From the IMG/VR virus record IMGVR_UViG_3300042673_002261, positions 1 through 23,094 of that record: a DNA stretch of 23,094 bases; one strand, given 5' to 3'. Of the stretch, positions 1-6,892 are shown one piece after another. Made by a program: the position numbers and the translations under genes. Every line of letters starts with the position of its first letter. Position 1 is the stretch's first letter. The notes under the pieces were generated by a model. It was not told the origin of the DNA, made no database searches, and worked only from the letters and a program-made list of their open reading frames with translations. Source of the stretch: a virus.

Positions 1-58
1 TGTCTAGCTGTTTAACGCATGCAGCCTGGATATCACGGAAATCAATTGTAGTAATCAT
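1..58 (-). CDS. Start of an unknown phage gene (partial)
   Basis: The minus strand has an ATG at 58-56 followed by 19 open codons reading MITTIDFRDIQAACVKQLD before the window ends. The protein cannot be identified from so little. It sits directly beyond the hairpin at the 3' end of the IS607-type element, so the element appears to have landed just upstream of, or at the very start of, this gene. No good ribosome binding site is visible in front of the ATG. The original leader may have been displaced by the insertion. Confidence 0.4.
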   Translation of the reverse strand, partial: MITTIDFRDIQAACVKQLD

Positions 59-64
59 AAAAAT

Positions 65-81
65 ACGGGGTCCACCCCCGT
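65..81 (-). terminator. Hairpin at tnpB 3' end (terminator and/or omega-RNA end)
   Basis: ACGGGG (65-70) pairs with CCCCGT (76-81) across a 5-nt loop. On the minus strand it is followed by TATTTTTATG, which resembles an intrinsic terminator. In IS607 and IS605 elements the region from the tnpB 3' end to the element end encodes the omega-RNA scaffold, so this hairpin may instead be the scaffold's last stem. The sequence immediately beyond would then act as guide; that is inference. Confidence 0.5.
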
Positions 82-105
82 TGTTATAGTTTCCACTTGC
101 AACAT

Positions 106-1407
106 TTAACCTAAACAAAGTTGAGTATCGCTACTCAAACCTTGAAAAAGTACGGCATCATCTCGAAAGATAACGGCTGTTGCCTGCAAAGCACGAAACA
201 TAATATTTCGTGCGCCGTGCCAATCTCGTGGCGCTTGATATCCACAATGAGGACACTTAAAGACCTTGGAACCACCCAGTTTTTCGTGAATATGCCCGCA
301 CTCGGGACAGGTTTTGGATGTATAGGACTCGTTGCAACGAATCACTAAAACACCATGCCTATCTGCTGTTTGCTGTAAGTGTTGAGCGAATCGGTAGTGA
401 CTCCATGTTAGGAGATTCCGTGCCGACTTCTTGTTGAGCTTCCGGGTGGATTTTGAGACCATTTGGCCCGTCTCAAAAGTGGGCAAAAAGATAAGCTTGT
501 AATGCTGAACCAAAAACGACGCAGTTTTAGCGTGAAGGTCTTTGATTAAGTTTTTAATCCGACCCCGAAGCTGACTAGCGGCCCGACGCATTTTGTAACG
601 CTGACGTTTTGATTTAGACGTGCTAATCCGAGAGCAGAGTTGGTCGAGATGCAGGCAAAGACGATGTATTGCTCCGATGTCTTTCCCGCCAACTTCTAAA
701 ACAGTTTCTCCGTCATAACCAGTTAAAAAGGTTCTTACTCCTGGGTCTAGAGCAATAACTCGATTTTCACTGGTCAACTCAATTGGTTTTAACACAGGAA
801 AGCAGGCAAACCATTGCCGCCGAGTGTAAACCAACTGAGTGCCATAATCGCAATGAGAAGGAATTTCTTGGGGGGACGTAAAAGATAATCCTTTGGTAAG
901 TAAAGGATACCACGTCCCCTTTTTGAAATTTCCCGCCTTGAATTTGATGACTTGCGACGTTGCTCGGCATGACTTTAAGTGAGCGGAACCCTTGTTAGCA
1001 ATAGCCTGTCGATGCGCGTCACAAGCATCCGCAACGGCTTCTTGTAACTGGTGTCCGGGTAAGGTTTTAACCCATTCGGGCTTGGCTAAATCCCGAAGCT
1101 CGGCTTGCATATCATAGATATTAGGTTTGGCACCTTGGCAAAGTAAATTAATCGTTTGGTTGTAGATCCATCGATAAGCTGCCAACCATTGTTTCCAGAC
1201 TTGATGCAACTCCCTAGATGGAAAGACCCTGATCTTCAAGACACTGTTGGGTTTTTCCTTCTTCGACTTGTTGCGGGGATTCTTCTTGAAGGGCTTTTTC
1301 GGTTTGCTTTTGGTATTTTCGCAATCCGTAAAGCCTAGTAGAGAAACAGTGGAGGATGGACAGAATATCTTGAACGAGTTCTTCGTGGGGAGAGAGTTTA
1401 GATTCAT
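106..1407 (-). CDS. tnpB: TnpB RNA-guided nuclease of IS607 element
   Basis: TnpB proteins are RNA-guided DNA nucleases of IS605/IS607 elements and ancestors of Cas12. With the ATG at 1407 the protein has 433 residues. The RuvC-I aspartate lies in ALDPGVR (about D221), the RuvC-II glutamate in LPTFETGQ (about E312) and the RuvC-III aspartate in RDWHGARNI (about D395). A zinc ribbon, CPECG then CPHCG, spans about 367-389. All catalytic residues are present, so it looks active. The reading frame stays open to 1833, but that upstream part is the tnpA gene read in another frame. The start is uncertain: the family's usual N-terminus begins at KIRVFPS, and a TTG at 1239 is an alternative. The ATG at 1407 gives a 194-bp overlap with tnpA. 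Confidence 0.85.
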   Translation of the reverse strand: MNLNSLPTKNSFKIFCPSSTVSLLGFTDCENTKSKPKKPFKKNPRNKSKKEKPNSVLKIRVFPSRELHQVWKQWLAAYRWIYNQTINLLCQGAKPNIYDMQAELRDLAKPEWVKTLPGHQLQEAVADACDAHRQAIANKGSAHLKSCRATSQVIKFKAGNFKKGTWYPLLTKGLSFTSPQEIPSHCDYGTQLVYTRRQWFACFPVLKPIELTSENRVIALDPGVRTFLTGYDGETVLEVGGKDIGAIHRLCLHLDQLCSRISTSKSKRQRYKMRRAASQLRGRIKNLIKDLHAKTASFLVQHYKLIFLPTFETGQMVSKSTRKLNKKSARNLLTWSHYRFAQHLQQTADRHGVLVIRCNESYTSKTCPECGHIHEKLGGSKVFKCPHCGYQAPRDWHGARNIMFRALQATAVIFRDDAVLFQGLSSDTQLCLG

Positions 1408-1840
1408 TGAGAACCACGAGTTTGCACTCACTCTGCTGACAAATCCACTCAATAAGTGGGAACCCAAATCGAGCGAGTCTGTCAGGGTAGGCAACGGCAA
1501 GCAAGCCGACATCTCTTTGATATATTCGCTCCAAAATAGAGAGGAACCGCTTCCGTTTAAAATTGAGTCCGCTTCCAATTTCTGTGATAATTTCAGCCCG
1601 AGGATACTTTGAGCGTAGAAATTCAGCTTGTCTTTCGAGGTCGTCTTTTTGTCCGTGGGTGGAAACCCTTGCGTAACAGACAATGGACTTACCTTCCGAC
1701 TCGTACTCTTCAATGCAGTAACGGCGTTGCCCTCCGGGTGTTCGGATGCTTTTGACTTTTCCTTCAGCTTCCCACCTTCTGAGGGAGGAGACGCTGACCC
1801 CGAGGTTTTGGGCGGCCTCTTTCGGTGTGACATACTTCAT
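1214..1840 (-). CDS. tnpA: IS607-type serine recombinase TnpA
   Basis: This 208-residue transposase cuts and rejoins DNA through a serine nucleophile. Residues 1-42 form a MerR-like helix-turn-helix (TPKEAAQNLGVSVSSLRRWE, then TPGGQRRY). The resolvase domain follows, with the catalytic serine at about S60 in CYARVST and the family motif PDRLARFGF near residue 120. The length is normal for IS607 TnpA. The gene overlaps tnpB in a different frame, which is typical. The start ATG at 1840 directly precedes the HTH; no clear ribosome binding site is present. A short inverted repeat lies just upstream at 1869-1881. Confidence 0.9.
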   Translation of the reverse strand: MKYVTPKEAAQNLGVSVSSLRRWEAEGKVKSIRTPGGQRRYCIEEYESEGKSIVCYARVSTHGQKDDLERQAEFLRSKYPRAEIITEIGSGLNFKRKRFLSILERIYQRDVGLLAVAYPDRLARFGFPLIEWICQQSECKLVVLNESKLSPHEELVQDILSILHCFSTRLYGLRKYQKQTEKALQEESPQQVEEGKTQQCLEDQGLSI

Positions 1841-1868
1841 TTGTGGTTAAAAGTTTGTATCTGACTAT

Positions 1869-1881
1869 AGTGTAACACACT
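1869..1881. promoter_or_regulatory. Small inverted repeat upstream of tnpA
   Basis: AGTGT and ACACT are separated by AAC, about 30 bp upstream of the tnpA start. It could be a TnpA binding site near the element end or a self-regulating operator. The assignment rests on position and symmetry only. Confidence 0.3.
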
Positions 1882-1938
1882 TAGCGACTTTTGGGGATGT
1901 TTAAGTAGAAAAAAGACTACTAGGAATGAGTCTCGCCG

Positions 1939-2229
1939 ATGGAGAATTGCCTTGTGGCTCAAGCAATCCGTAGTGAGTGCGGTAGCCGTGTACTACACGG
2001 TAAGACTATTCCATTCAACCGGCAAGGACGTCTCGTTAAGAACCCCATCGCGTACTTTGTAAGTATTGTTAAGTTGAGCATCGAACGCACCTTCGCTACA
2101 CTCGGTCTACAGGTGGACGCAGTGAATGTGCTACTCGAGCTGCCCCGTGACTTCGGCATCGCTCGAGTGAGCTGGGCCCCCCGCTTCTTCGTTAACGCCC
2201 TCCGTAAACTCGGGTGGCAATACGACTAG
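1939..2229 (+). CDS. Hypothetical phage protein (96 aa)
   Basis: I do not recognise this protein. It reads MENCLVAQAIRSE at the start and ends RFFVNALRKLGWQYD. It is basic and probably soluble. An AGGA lies 13 nt before the ATG, a slightly long spacing, and the frame closes just upstream at 1927, so no earlier start is available. The gene converges with the nuclease gene and the 3' ends overlap by 99 bp. It lies next to the insertion element, so its own promoter or a 5' portion may have been altered. Codon use resembles a phage gene more than the antisense frames here do. Confidence 0.5.
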   Translation: MENCLVAQAIRSECGSRVLHGKTIPFNRQGRLVKNPIAYFVSIVKLSIERTFATLGLQVDAVNVLLELPRDFGIARVSWAPRFFVNALRKLGWQYD

Positions 2230-2709
2230 GCTCTTGAGATCAGCTATATCCATAGTGACGACACTTCGATTATTATGAGTAGTGATGAATAGGCGGCACC
2301 CCTGCGCCTGAGCAGTAGCCCACTCATCTTCAGTAGGGCCTAGTGTATTACGTCGGGCCACTCGCGTCTTATGCTCTATACGCCAGGTCTCCCCATCTAT
2401 AACAAGAGAGCCATCCCCGTCTCCGAAGATGGCTCCACTGGCCACTGTTGCTCTTGCACCTAGATTCCGTAACACGCGTCTCTCAGTAGCGCGTCCTATC
2501 TTCGATGCAGTGTTATTCTGCTGCGATGCAGTGTTAGTCTGCTTGCGAGGGGGCAGAGGGGGCTTCTTATATGCGGGGTGGCTCTTAATAGAGGGGCTAC
2601 CAGCCAGTGGTAAATAGGCCAGCTCACCCTCTCCTATCTCAGCTCTACATTTATGACATGCTATATCCAGATTACGACAGGCCTGCTGCCACTCTAGTGG
2701 ACAGGTCAT
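2131..2709 (-). CDS. Putative PD-(D/E)XK endonuclease (resolvase-like)
   Basis: This 192-residue protein has the core of a PD-(D/E)XK nuclease. A glutamate-rich helix (ATERRVLRNLGA, 74-85) is followed by SGAIFGDGDGSL, with the likely metal-binding Asp at 97 or 99, then WRIEHK with Glu112 and Lys114. The layout resembles Hjc-type Holliday junction resolvases and phage VRR-like nucleases, which cut branched DNA during recombination or packaging. The N-terminus carries a CHKC pair and HP (about 18-45) that could hold a zinc ion. A linker with two near-identical QxNTAS units joins the two parts. Its ATG overlaps the stop of the upstream gene (ATGA), so the two are translationally coupled. Confidence 0.6.
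   Translation of the reverse strand: MTCPLEWQQACRNLDIACHKCRAEIGEGELAYLPLAGSPSIKSHPAYKKPPLPPRKQTNTASQQNNTASKIGRATERRVLRNLGARATVASGAIFGDGDGSLVIDGETWRIEHKTRVARRNTLGPTEDEWATAQAQGCRLFITTHNNRSVVTMDIADLKSLVVLPPEFTEGVNEEAGGPAHSSDAEVTGQLE
2408..2435. repeat. Intragenic hairpin, 8-bp stem
   Basis: GAGCCATC (2408-2415) and GATGGCTC (2428-2435) are perfectly complementary around a 12-nt loop, inside the nuclease coding sequence. See the finding on intragenic hairpins. Confidence 0.6.
2502..2542. repeat. Two-copy 21-bp tandem repeat inside the nuclease gene
   Basis: GATGCAGTGTTATTCTGC and GATGCAGTGTTAGTCTGC are offset by 21 bp and differ at one base in this core. The repeat encodes two similar heptapeptides in the linker between the putative zinc motif and the nuclease domain. 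The period is a multiple of three, so copy changes would only alter linker length. Confidence 0.7.
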
Positions 2710-3065
2710 GCCACGCCGGCGTATACTAACTGTAGCGGTACGGGTGCAGTGCCTACGGCTACTAGTTGTATCCTAGCATCGACTATATCTACGTTATTAA
2801 AGTGATAGGAGCCAGCTACTACTTTTGGTAGATTAATAATAGTGCTACCATTATTGATAACAGTGAGATTAACAGAACCTGTCTCACACGAGAGACCTAT
2901 TACCTGTAGCGCAGTAATATCGATTAGATCAATCGATACTTCTGCGCCGGGGCTTAGGGTTAGAGTAATGGTGCGGGGCAGCGTGGTATCTGCAAATGTG
3001 TAACTAGCAGAGAGCTGTGTATACAATCTACCACGTGTACCACTAAATTCAACTGTATAATGCAT
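2706..3065 (-). CDS. Hypothetical beta-rich phage protein (119 aa)
   Basis: I do not recognise the family. The sequence is rich in Thr, Val, Ile and Ser with alternating hydrophobic residues (for example RTITLTLSPGAEVSIDL), suggesting a beta-sandwich such as a small virion or adhesin module. It has no signal peptide or membrane segment. The ATG at 3065 follows AAAGGATTAAATTA, a good ribosome binding site. The stop overlaps the nuclease start by 4 bp. Together with the 74-aa gene upstream these form a three-gene minus-strand operon divergent from the tail-fibre gene. A virion role is inferred from neighbourhood and composition only. Confidence 0.65.
   Translation of the reverse strand: MHYTVEFSGTRGRLYTQLSASYTFADTTLPRTITLTLSPGAEVSIDLIDITALQVIGLSCETGSVNLTVINNGSTIINLPKVVAGSYHFNNVDIVDARIQLVAVGTAPVPLQLVYAGVA
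2909..2947. repeat. Intragenic compound hairpin (6 bp + 8 bp)
   Basis: GCGCAG (2909-2914) pairs with CTGCGC (2942-2947), then TATCGATT (2918-2925) with AATCGATA (2931-2938). The two stems are separated by a symmetrical 3x3 internal loop and capped by a 5-nt loop. It lies wholly in coding sequence. Confidence 0.75.
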
Positions 3066-3069
3066 TAAT

Positions 3070-3294
3070 TTAATCCTTTATGCGGTATCCAACGTACAAT
3101 CTAGGCGCCTCATTAGGCTTAACTCGATAGAGCCGACTAACATATAACTCGTATCCGTCCTCTATCTCGTAGTTAGTCCTTAGGCCACTATTAGGCCTAA
3201 GGACTATATCATTTAGGTGGTGCCAATCACTATATATAGTAATTGGCACCTGATAGGGATTTGCTATATCCATATGCCACATTTCGCTACTCAC
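3070..3294 (-). CDS. Hypothetical phage protein (74 aa, GTG start)
   Basis: No family is recognised. The protein is small and rich in aromatic residues (YQVPITIYSDWHHLNDIVL, GYELYVSRLYR). The start is a GTG at 3294-3292, supported by AAGGAG six bases upstream; an ATG at codon 5 is less well placed. It is the first gene of the operon running into the 119-aa protein and the nuclease. Two exceptional palindromes fall inside this short gene (3174-3206 and 3219-3250), so its sequence is constrained by more than its protein. Confidence 0.6.
   Translation of the reverse strand: MSSEMWHMDIANPYQVPITIYSDWHHLNDIVLRPNSGLRTNYEIEDGYELYVSRLYRVKPNEAPRLYVGYRIKD
3174..3206. repeat. Perfect 13-bp stem hairpin inside a gene
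   Basis: TAGTCCTTAGGCC (3174-3186) is the exact reverse complement of GGCCTAAGGACTA (3194-3206), with a 7-nt loop ACTATTA. It lies in the coding sequence of the 74-aa protein. The position in a gene and the lack of a T-tract argue against an ordinary terminator. Confidence 0.9.
3219..3250. repeat. 32-nt near-perfect palindrome inside a gene
   Basis: GGTGCCAAT (3219-3227) matches ATTGGCACC (3242-3250), and the centre ACTATATATAGT is itself a perfect palindrome. Only the pair 3228/3241 (C/A) is mismatched, so 15 of 16 pairs form with no loop. It is 12 bp from the preceding hairpin. Confidence 0.9.
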
Positions 3295-3329
3295 TGATAT
3301 CTCCTTTCTAATGCTTACAGTACGCCATA

Positions 3330-3390
3330 CACCGATAGTATAACCAAATTAACCACTAGCTACAATTCTATGCCAATTATACTATCGGTG
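3330..3390. promoter_or_regulatory. 14-bp inverted repeat enclosing the fibre gene start
   Basis: CACCGATAGTATAA (3330-3343) and TTATACTATCGGTG (3377-3390) are perfectly complementary. The 33-nt spacer contains the start codon of the tail-fibre gene (3370-3372). No Shine-Dalgarno sequence is evident in front of that ATG. If transcribed from upstream, the RNA would place the start region in the loop, which could control translation. As DNA it could be a two-site operator in this divergent promoter region. Confidence 0.8.
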
Positions 3391-4644
3391 AGTAAGGGAA
3401 GTCCCCTTACTTGTGCTGAACTCGACAATAACTTTCTAGAGGCTGCTAATCGCGCCAATCATACGGGAACACAGGCAGCCAATACTATATACGACCTATC
3501 TGACACAGTGCGGGCGTTTGCATTTATTGCTGACATGCTGGCTGATATAGCCACTCTAGAGAATGAACTAGAGGAATTACGCGACGACTTATTCGGCGAT
3601 GGTGAATTACAGCAGATCATCAATAACATACAGCAGTTAGTCAATGATCTAATTAATAACCTAGCTGCTGCCGTAGGTGAGTTAACTATAATTCAGAACC
3701 TACAGACATGCTGCGATACTAACACAACTGCTATCAGTGGTTTACAGACTCAATTTACTACATTGAGTAACCAACTAACTGCTCAGATAGCCACCATCAA
3801 TGCTACGATTAACGCTTTAGACGACAAGCTTGACCTAGAGATACCCAAGATAGTAGCATTACAGAATACTGTAGGTAGTCTACAGACACAAGTAACTAGT
3901 CTATCGAATACTAAGGCTAATATAGATAGTCCTTTCCTAACGGGCAACCCCCGCACTGTATGGCCCCCTGCTACTGACAGTATAGCTCGAGTAGACTGGG
4001 TTAACCAGGCCATATCAGATAGCTTCAGTCAGGCGGGCCCTCCAGTAGGTTCTATAATCATGTGGGCGGGATGGAACTACCCTACTAATTGGATACCACT
4101 GGATGGGCGGGAGATCAGCAGGACACAATACTCAGCGCTATTCTCGGTGATAGGTACTGGATACGGTAATGGTAATGGTTCTACTACCTTCAACCTCCCT
4201 AATATGCAGGCCCGCTTCCCCTTAATGATAGGTAATGGTCGGACTCAGGGATGGATGAGTGGTGAGGAGAATGTTACTCTCAACGTTAACCAGATGCCCC
4301 TTCACGGTCACGGAGTTAATGACCCTGGGCACAATCATTCAATCAACGATAATGGCCACGAGCATAATACGGAAACCCATAGACACCGGCACGATTTCCT
4401 AACCCATACAGTAGGTAGCGGAGAAGTAACACGTCAACCTAAGAGTGGTAGCGGTGAGGACCGCAGCACAGGAACTCGTCAGACTAGTGAGACTGAGATT
4501 AACATTCGAGTACTCCGGTCTAATGCTAACATTGGAATTAATGCTGCTGCATCTAATGTCAGTATACAGGGAAGTGGGGGCAATCAGGCACACAATAACA
4601 TGCCTCCATTCATGGCTGTCGTATTCCTAATACGCGCGGCCTAA
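3370..4644 (+). CDS. Phage tail-collar domain fibre protein
   Basis: This 424-residue protein is a likely receptor-binding tail fibre. Residues about 50-185 are heptad-like and rich in Leu, Asn, Gln and Ile, fitting a trimeric coiled-coil shaft. Residues about 225-285 match the phage tail-collar domain: VGSIIMWAG, then WIPLDGREISRTQYSALF, then FNLPNMQARFP. A His-rich tip follows (312-342) with repeated HxH pairs such as HGHG, HNH, HEH and HRHRH; in T4-type fibres such pairs bind metal ions along the trimer axis. The C-terminus NNMPPFMAVVFLIRA is the usual end of collar proteins. It converges with the thyX-like gene, the two stop codons overlapping. An unusual inverted repeat surrounds its start. 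Confidence 0.85.
   Translation: MPIILSVSKGSPLTCAELDNNFLEAANRANHTGTQAANTIYDLSDTVRAFAFIADMLADIATLENELEELRDDLFGDGELQQIINNIQQLVNDLINNLAAAVGELTIIQNLQTCCDTNTTAISGLQTQFTTLSNQLTAQIATINATINALDDKLDLEIPKIVALQNTVGSLQTQVTSLSNTKANIDSPFLTGNPRTVWPPATDSIARVDWVNQAISDSFSQAGPPVGSIIMWAGWNYPTNWIPLDGREISRTQYSALFSVIGTGYGNGNGSTTFNLPNMQARFPLMIGNGRTQGWMSGEENVTLNVNQMPLHGHGVNDPGHNHSINDNGHEHNTETHRHRHDFLTHTVGSGEVTRQPKSGSGEDRSTGTRQTSETEINIRVLRSNANIGINAAASNVSIQGSGGNQAHNNMPPFMAVVFLIRAA
3391..3411. repeat. Second hairpin abutting the fibre-start inverted repeat
   Basis: AGTAAGGG (3391-3398) and CCCTTACT (3404-3411) form an 8-bp stem with a 5-nt loop. It begins on the base after the 14-bp inverted repeat ends, so the first codons of the fibre gene form two consecutive stems. 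Confidence 0.75.
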
Positions 4645-6116
4645 CGACTCAGGAACTCATCTCGACCATTCTCGACTACACGTATGATGTGGGTGAGGTC
4701 GAATAGTGGATTAACGTCAGCTATACTATTGGCCCACTCATTAGCTATCACACGATAGTTGATATGCCCCCCTACTCGAGAGCGAAGCTGGCATACATAG
4801 GCCATATGCTTATGAGAACCACCTATACAGTATCGTATATTATGGGCTAGTGGTATACGGTACTGTATAGCGGGGCCATTTAGTGTCTCGTAATATTTAT
4901 CCAGCACCTCCTTATAACGCTCAGCTATAGAGAGGTGCTCTACATAGAGTGGTAGAGTATAACCAGTATCTCCCCGTAATAGCTCTACATTAGATAGAGC
5001 AGGAAAGTACCGCCATATACTGCGGTGACGATTGAAGTCGCGGGCCGCACCTACATCCATATAACCACTCATGTACATATGCGGTGCATTGAACTGAGTA
5101 GGTAATCTATCGTAATGCCGCCACTTAGTCAGCTCCTCTTGCAGCGTAGCTAGTCGTCTTATACTAGTAGATAGGACTAGGCCCGGCCGATACACATCAT
5201 TCTGGAGTAATAGAGCTAGGTTACCAATGATATCGCAGTCTGGCTCCTGTACAATTACTAGCTTCGAGCTATAATACTCGCCATCTATACTAGCAATGAA
5301 GGGTGACTGAGCCGCTCGCGCCATATTGACTAGACTAGCGCTTAGGTCATGCCGGGCCTCTGCGTGACGTATGAGCCCAGGGGCGCCTGCTACGTAGCCC
5401 TGGGCCTCTAGCTCAGGACAACCACCCAGTAGCTGCTTCAGCATGTGCCCTATAGTACTGTATAACTCATCGGGCCCCGAGTTAAATTGATTACTCAGTA
5501 GATCACTGATGAATCGACTCCACGTCTCGGCATCCGATGTGATACCCAGACTAGTGCGGGCTCCCATAGGTAATAGATAACGCGTACAGTCCAGCGTACG
5601 GGCATCCAGCGCCTGTACCTGGCGTTTATCGCTCATGTCTACGCTGTAAGCGCGGGCCAATACCTCTCGAGTGGGCTCATAGAGTTCCTCATATGCGCTA
5701 AATAGATAGTCCATTGACTCGTCATAAGACTCATCACCGACCCTATAGTAATCGCCCATCTTCTGATAACGAGTACTGCGTTCCTGCCCTGCTCCTAGAG
5801 GCATAGTATTGAACAGATAGAAGGCAAACCATAGGGGAATACCTTCAAAGCACACTGATAACGTGGCCAGGCCCTGTACACTACCGTGACCATAATTATA
5901 GAATATATTATGAAGACGTTTATCCGCATCTACTCCCCGCGCCTCATCGAGTAGGTTCTCTACTGACTCAGCGCTGCGAGAATATCGTGCCATAGTATAG
6001 GCTATAGTGGCCTCATACCTCTGCCCCGGACGGGCCACAGGGGTGAGGACCTTAATATTGCGCTCAGTATCAGTAATACAAGCAAGCCCTAATCGATTAT
6101 CATAATTATAATTCAC
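4641..6116 (-). CDS. Tandem ThyX-like thymidylate synthase
   Basis: ThyX makes dTMP from dUMP using FAD and methylene-folate; phages carry it to supply DNA synthesis. A normal ThyX has about 220-250 residues, whereas this protein has 491 and looks like two ThyX folds in a row. Copy 1 shows YGHGSVQGLATLSVCFEGI (75-93), GQERSTRYQ (110-118) and YLLPMGARTSL (180-190). Copy 2 shows FNRHRSIWRYF (361-371), RIPLAHNIRY (420-429) and QLRSRVGGHINYR (443-455). The ThyX signature RHRxxSxNxxSxRY is split: copy 1 keeps only RSTRY, copy 2 keeps RHR and RY. Activity is thus uncertain, and one copy may be structural. AGGTGA precedes the ATG at 6116. Confidence 0.7.
   Translation of the reverse strand: MNYNYDNRLGLACITDTERNIKVLTPVARPGQRYEATIAYTMARYSRSAESVENLLDEARGVDADKRLHNIFYNYGHGSVQGLATLSVCFEGIPLWFAFYLFNTMPLGAGQERSTRYQKMGDYYRVGDESYDESMDYLFSAYEELYEPTREVLARAYSVDMSDKRQVQALDARTLDCTRYLLPMGARTSLGITSDAETWSRFISDLLSNQFNSGPDELYSTIGHMLKQLLGGCPELEAQGYVAGAPGLIRHAEARHDLSASLVNMARAAQSPFIASIDGEYYSSKLVIVQEPDCDIIGNLALLLQNDVYRPGLVLSTSIRRLATLQEELTKWRHYDRLPTQFNAPHMYMSGYMDVGAARDFNRHRSIWRYFPALSNVELLRGDTGYTLPLYVEHLSIAERYKEVLDKYYETLNGPAIQYRIPLAHNIRYCIGGSHKHMAYVCQLRSRVGGHINYRVIANEWANSIADVNPLFDLTHIIRVVENGRDEFLSR
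4823..4870. repeat. 17-bp stem hairpin inside the thyX-like gene
   Basis: Positions 4823-4839 pair with 4854-4870 in all 17 positions, one being a T-G wobble (4833/4860), around a 14-nt loop. The arms start CTATACAGTA and end TACTGTATAG. The hairpin overlaps conserved ThyX residues of copy 2, so it is embedded in functional coding sequence. Confidence 0.9.
5375..5405. repeat. Intragenic 8-bp inverted repeat
   Basis: GCCCAGGG (5375-5382) and CCCTGGGC (5398-5405) are separated by 15 nt within the thyX-like gene. It is weaker than the 4823-4870 hairpin. Confidence 0.5.
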
Positions 6117-6208
6117 CTACAAAGTCCTCGTGAATAAATATAAAACTAGAAGCACCTAAACACTAACTTAAGGATGTACTTAAAGGCCTGAGGAATGCCC
6201 CATCAAAC

Positions 6209-6892
6209 ATGAATGTACCACAGAATGATAAGGCCTACACTATTCATTTAGCTCCGCACACTCTGGTTAAGGAAGCTCTGCCGCAGGTCACTGATTTCCT
6301 ATGGCAGAACACGTTTAGTCTGACTCTATTTATTATAATCTTTATTGGGCGATGGATATTCCGCAATCAGATAGAGCGCAGGTACGCTATACAAGATCTG
6401 ATACGCCATGTTAGCACTATAGATAAAGACATTTATATCCTTGATCTACTCAACCAGATACGTATTACAACGGCGGCCGATAGAGTCTTACTCCACCAGT
6501 TCCATAATCCTGGTCGCAGTATATCTGGTCTTAAGTTCCTCAAGATGACGTGTACTCATGAGAGTCTGGCCCCCGGGATTAGCAGTATAGCTAATCTCTA
6601 TAGACAGGTATTAATTAGCGACCATTGCTATGACCTACCTACTCTAGTGCAACACGCTAGTACCCGATCCTTCATGAAGACTGATGCTAACTCTATACTA
6701 CTTAGCTTTAAGCAGCGGGCCCATCTAGATATAATAGGAGTGCGACATCTATACCAACAACTACTATTAGATGATGATAGCCCTATAGCTCTCATTAGCG
6801 TCCACTTCATAGGGGAGGGGGGTACAGCTATGGATACCACGCAGGTGAATGATATAGTTAATATAGTGACCTATAATCTACTCGCTATCTAA
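6209..6892 (+). CDS. Membrane-anchored GAF-like sensory protein
   Basis: The 227-residue protein has one membrane segment near residues 36-50 (FSLTLFIIIFIGRWI) followed by a basic patch, so the C-terminal part is probably cytoplasmic. Residues about 76-225 resemble a GAF-type ligand-binding fold: RITTAADRVLLHQFHN, then SGLKFLKMTCTHESLAPG, then ALISVHFIGEGG. No kinase, cyclase or DNA-binding domain is attached, so any signalling partner is unknown. The gene diverges from the thyX-like gene across 92 bp. An AGGA lies about 14 nt before the ATG, a weak site. The GAF call rests on pattern recognition. Confidence 0.55.
   Translation: MNVPQNDKAYTIHLAPHTLVKEALPQVTDFLWQNTFSLTLFIIIFIGRWIFRNQIERRYAIQDLIRHVSTIDKDIYILDLLNQIRITTAADRVLLHQFHNPGRSISGLKFLKMTCTHESLAPGISSIANLYRQVLISDHCYDLPTLVQHASTRSFMKTDANSILLSFKQRAHLDIIGVRHLYQQLLLDDDSPIALISVHFIGEGGTAMDTTQVNDIVNIVTYNLLAI

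Larger units (their letters stand above)
60..1900 (-). mobile_element. IS607-family insertion element (tnpA-tnpB)
   Basis: The element holds a serine-recombinase transposase gene and an overlapping downstream tnpB, the standard IS607 order. IS607 elements lack terminal inverted repeats and make no target duplication, so the ends given are approximate. The tnpB end is placed near the hairpin at 65-81 and the tnpA end near the AT-rich stretch before 1900. Both proteins look intact: the recombinase serine is present, and TnpB keeps its three RuvC acidic residues and four zinc-finger cysteines. Its codon usage differs from the CTA/ATA-rich phage genes next to it, which fits recent acquisition from a cyanobacterial host. 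Confidence 0.85.

Noticed and set aside
1247-1612. Plus-strand ORFs opposite tnpA/tnpB
   Set aside because: Both minus-strand genes are well supported by conserved motifs, so the plus-strand frames are antisense shadows.
1408-1833. N-terminal 142-residue extension of TnpB
   Set aside because: The region is the tnpA gene read in a different frame, and nothing in it resembles TnpB.
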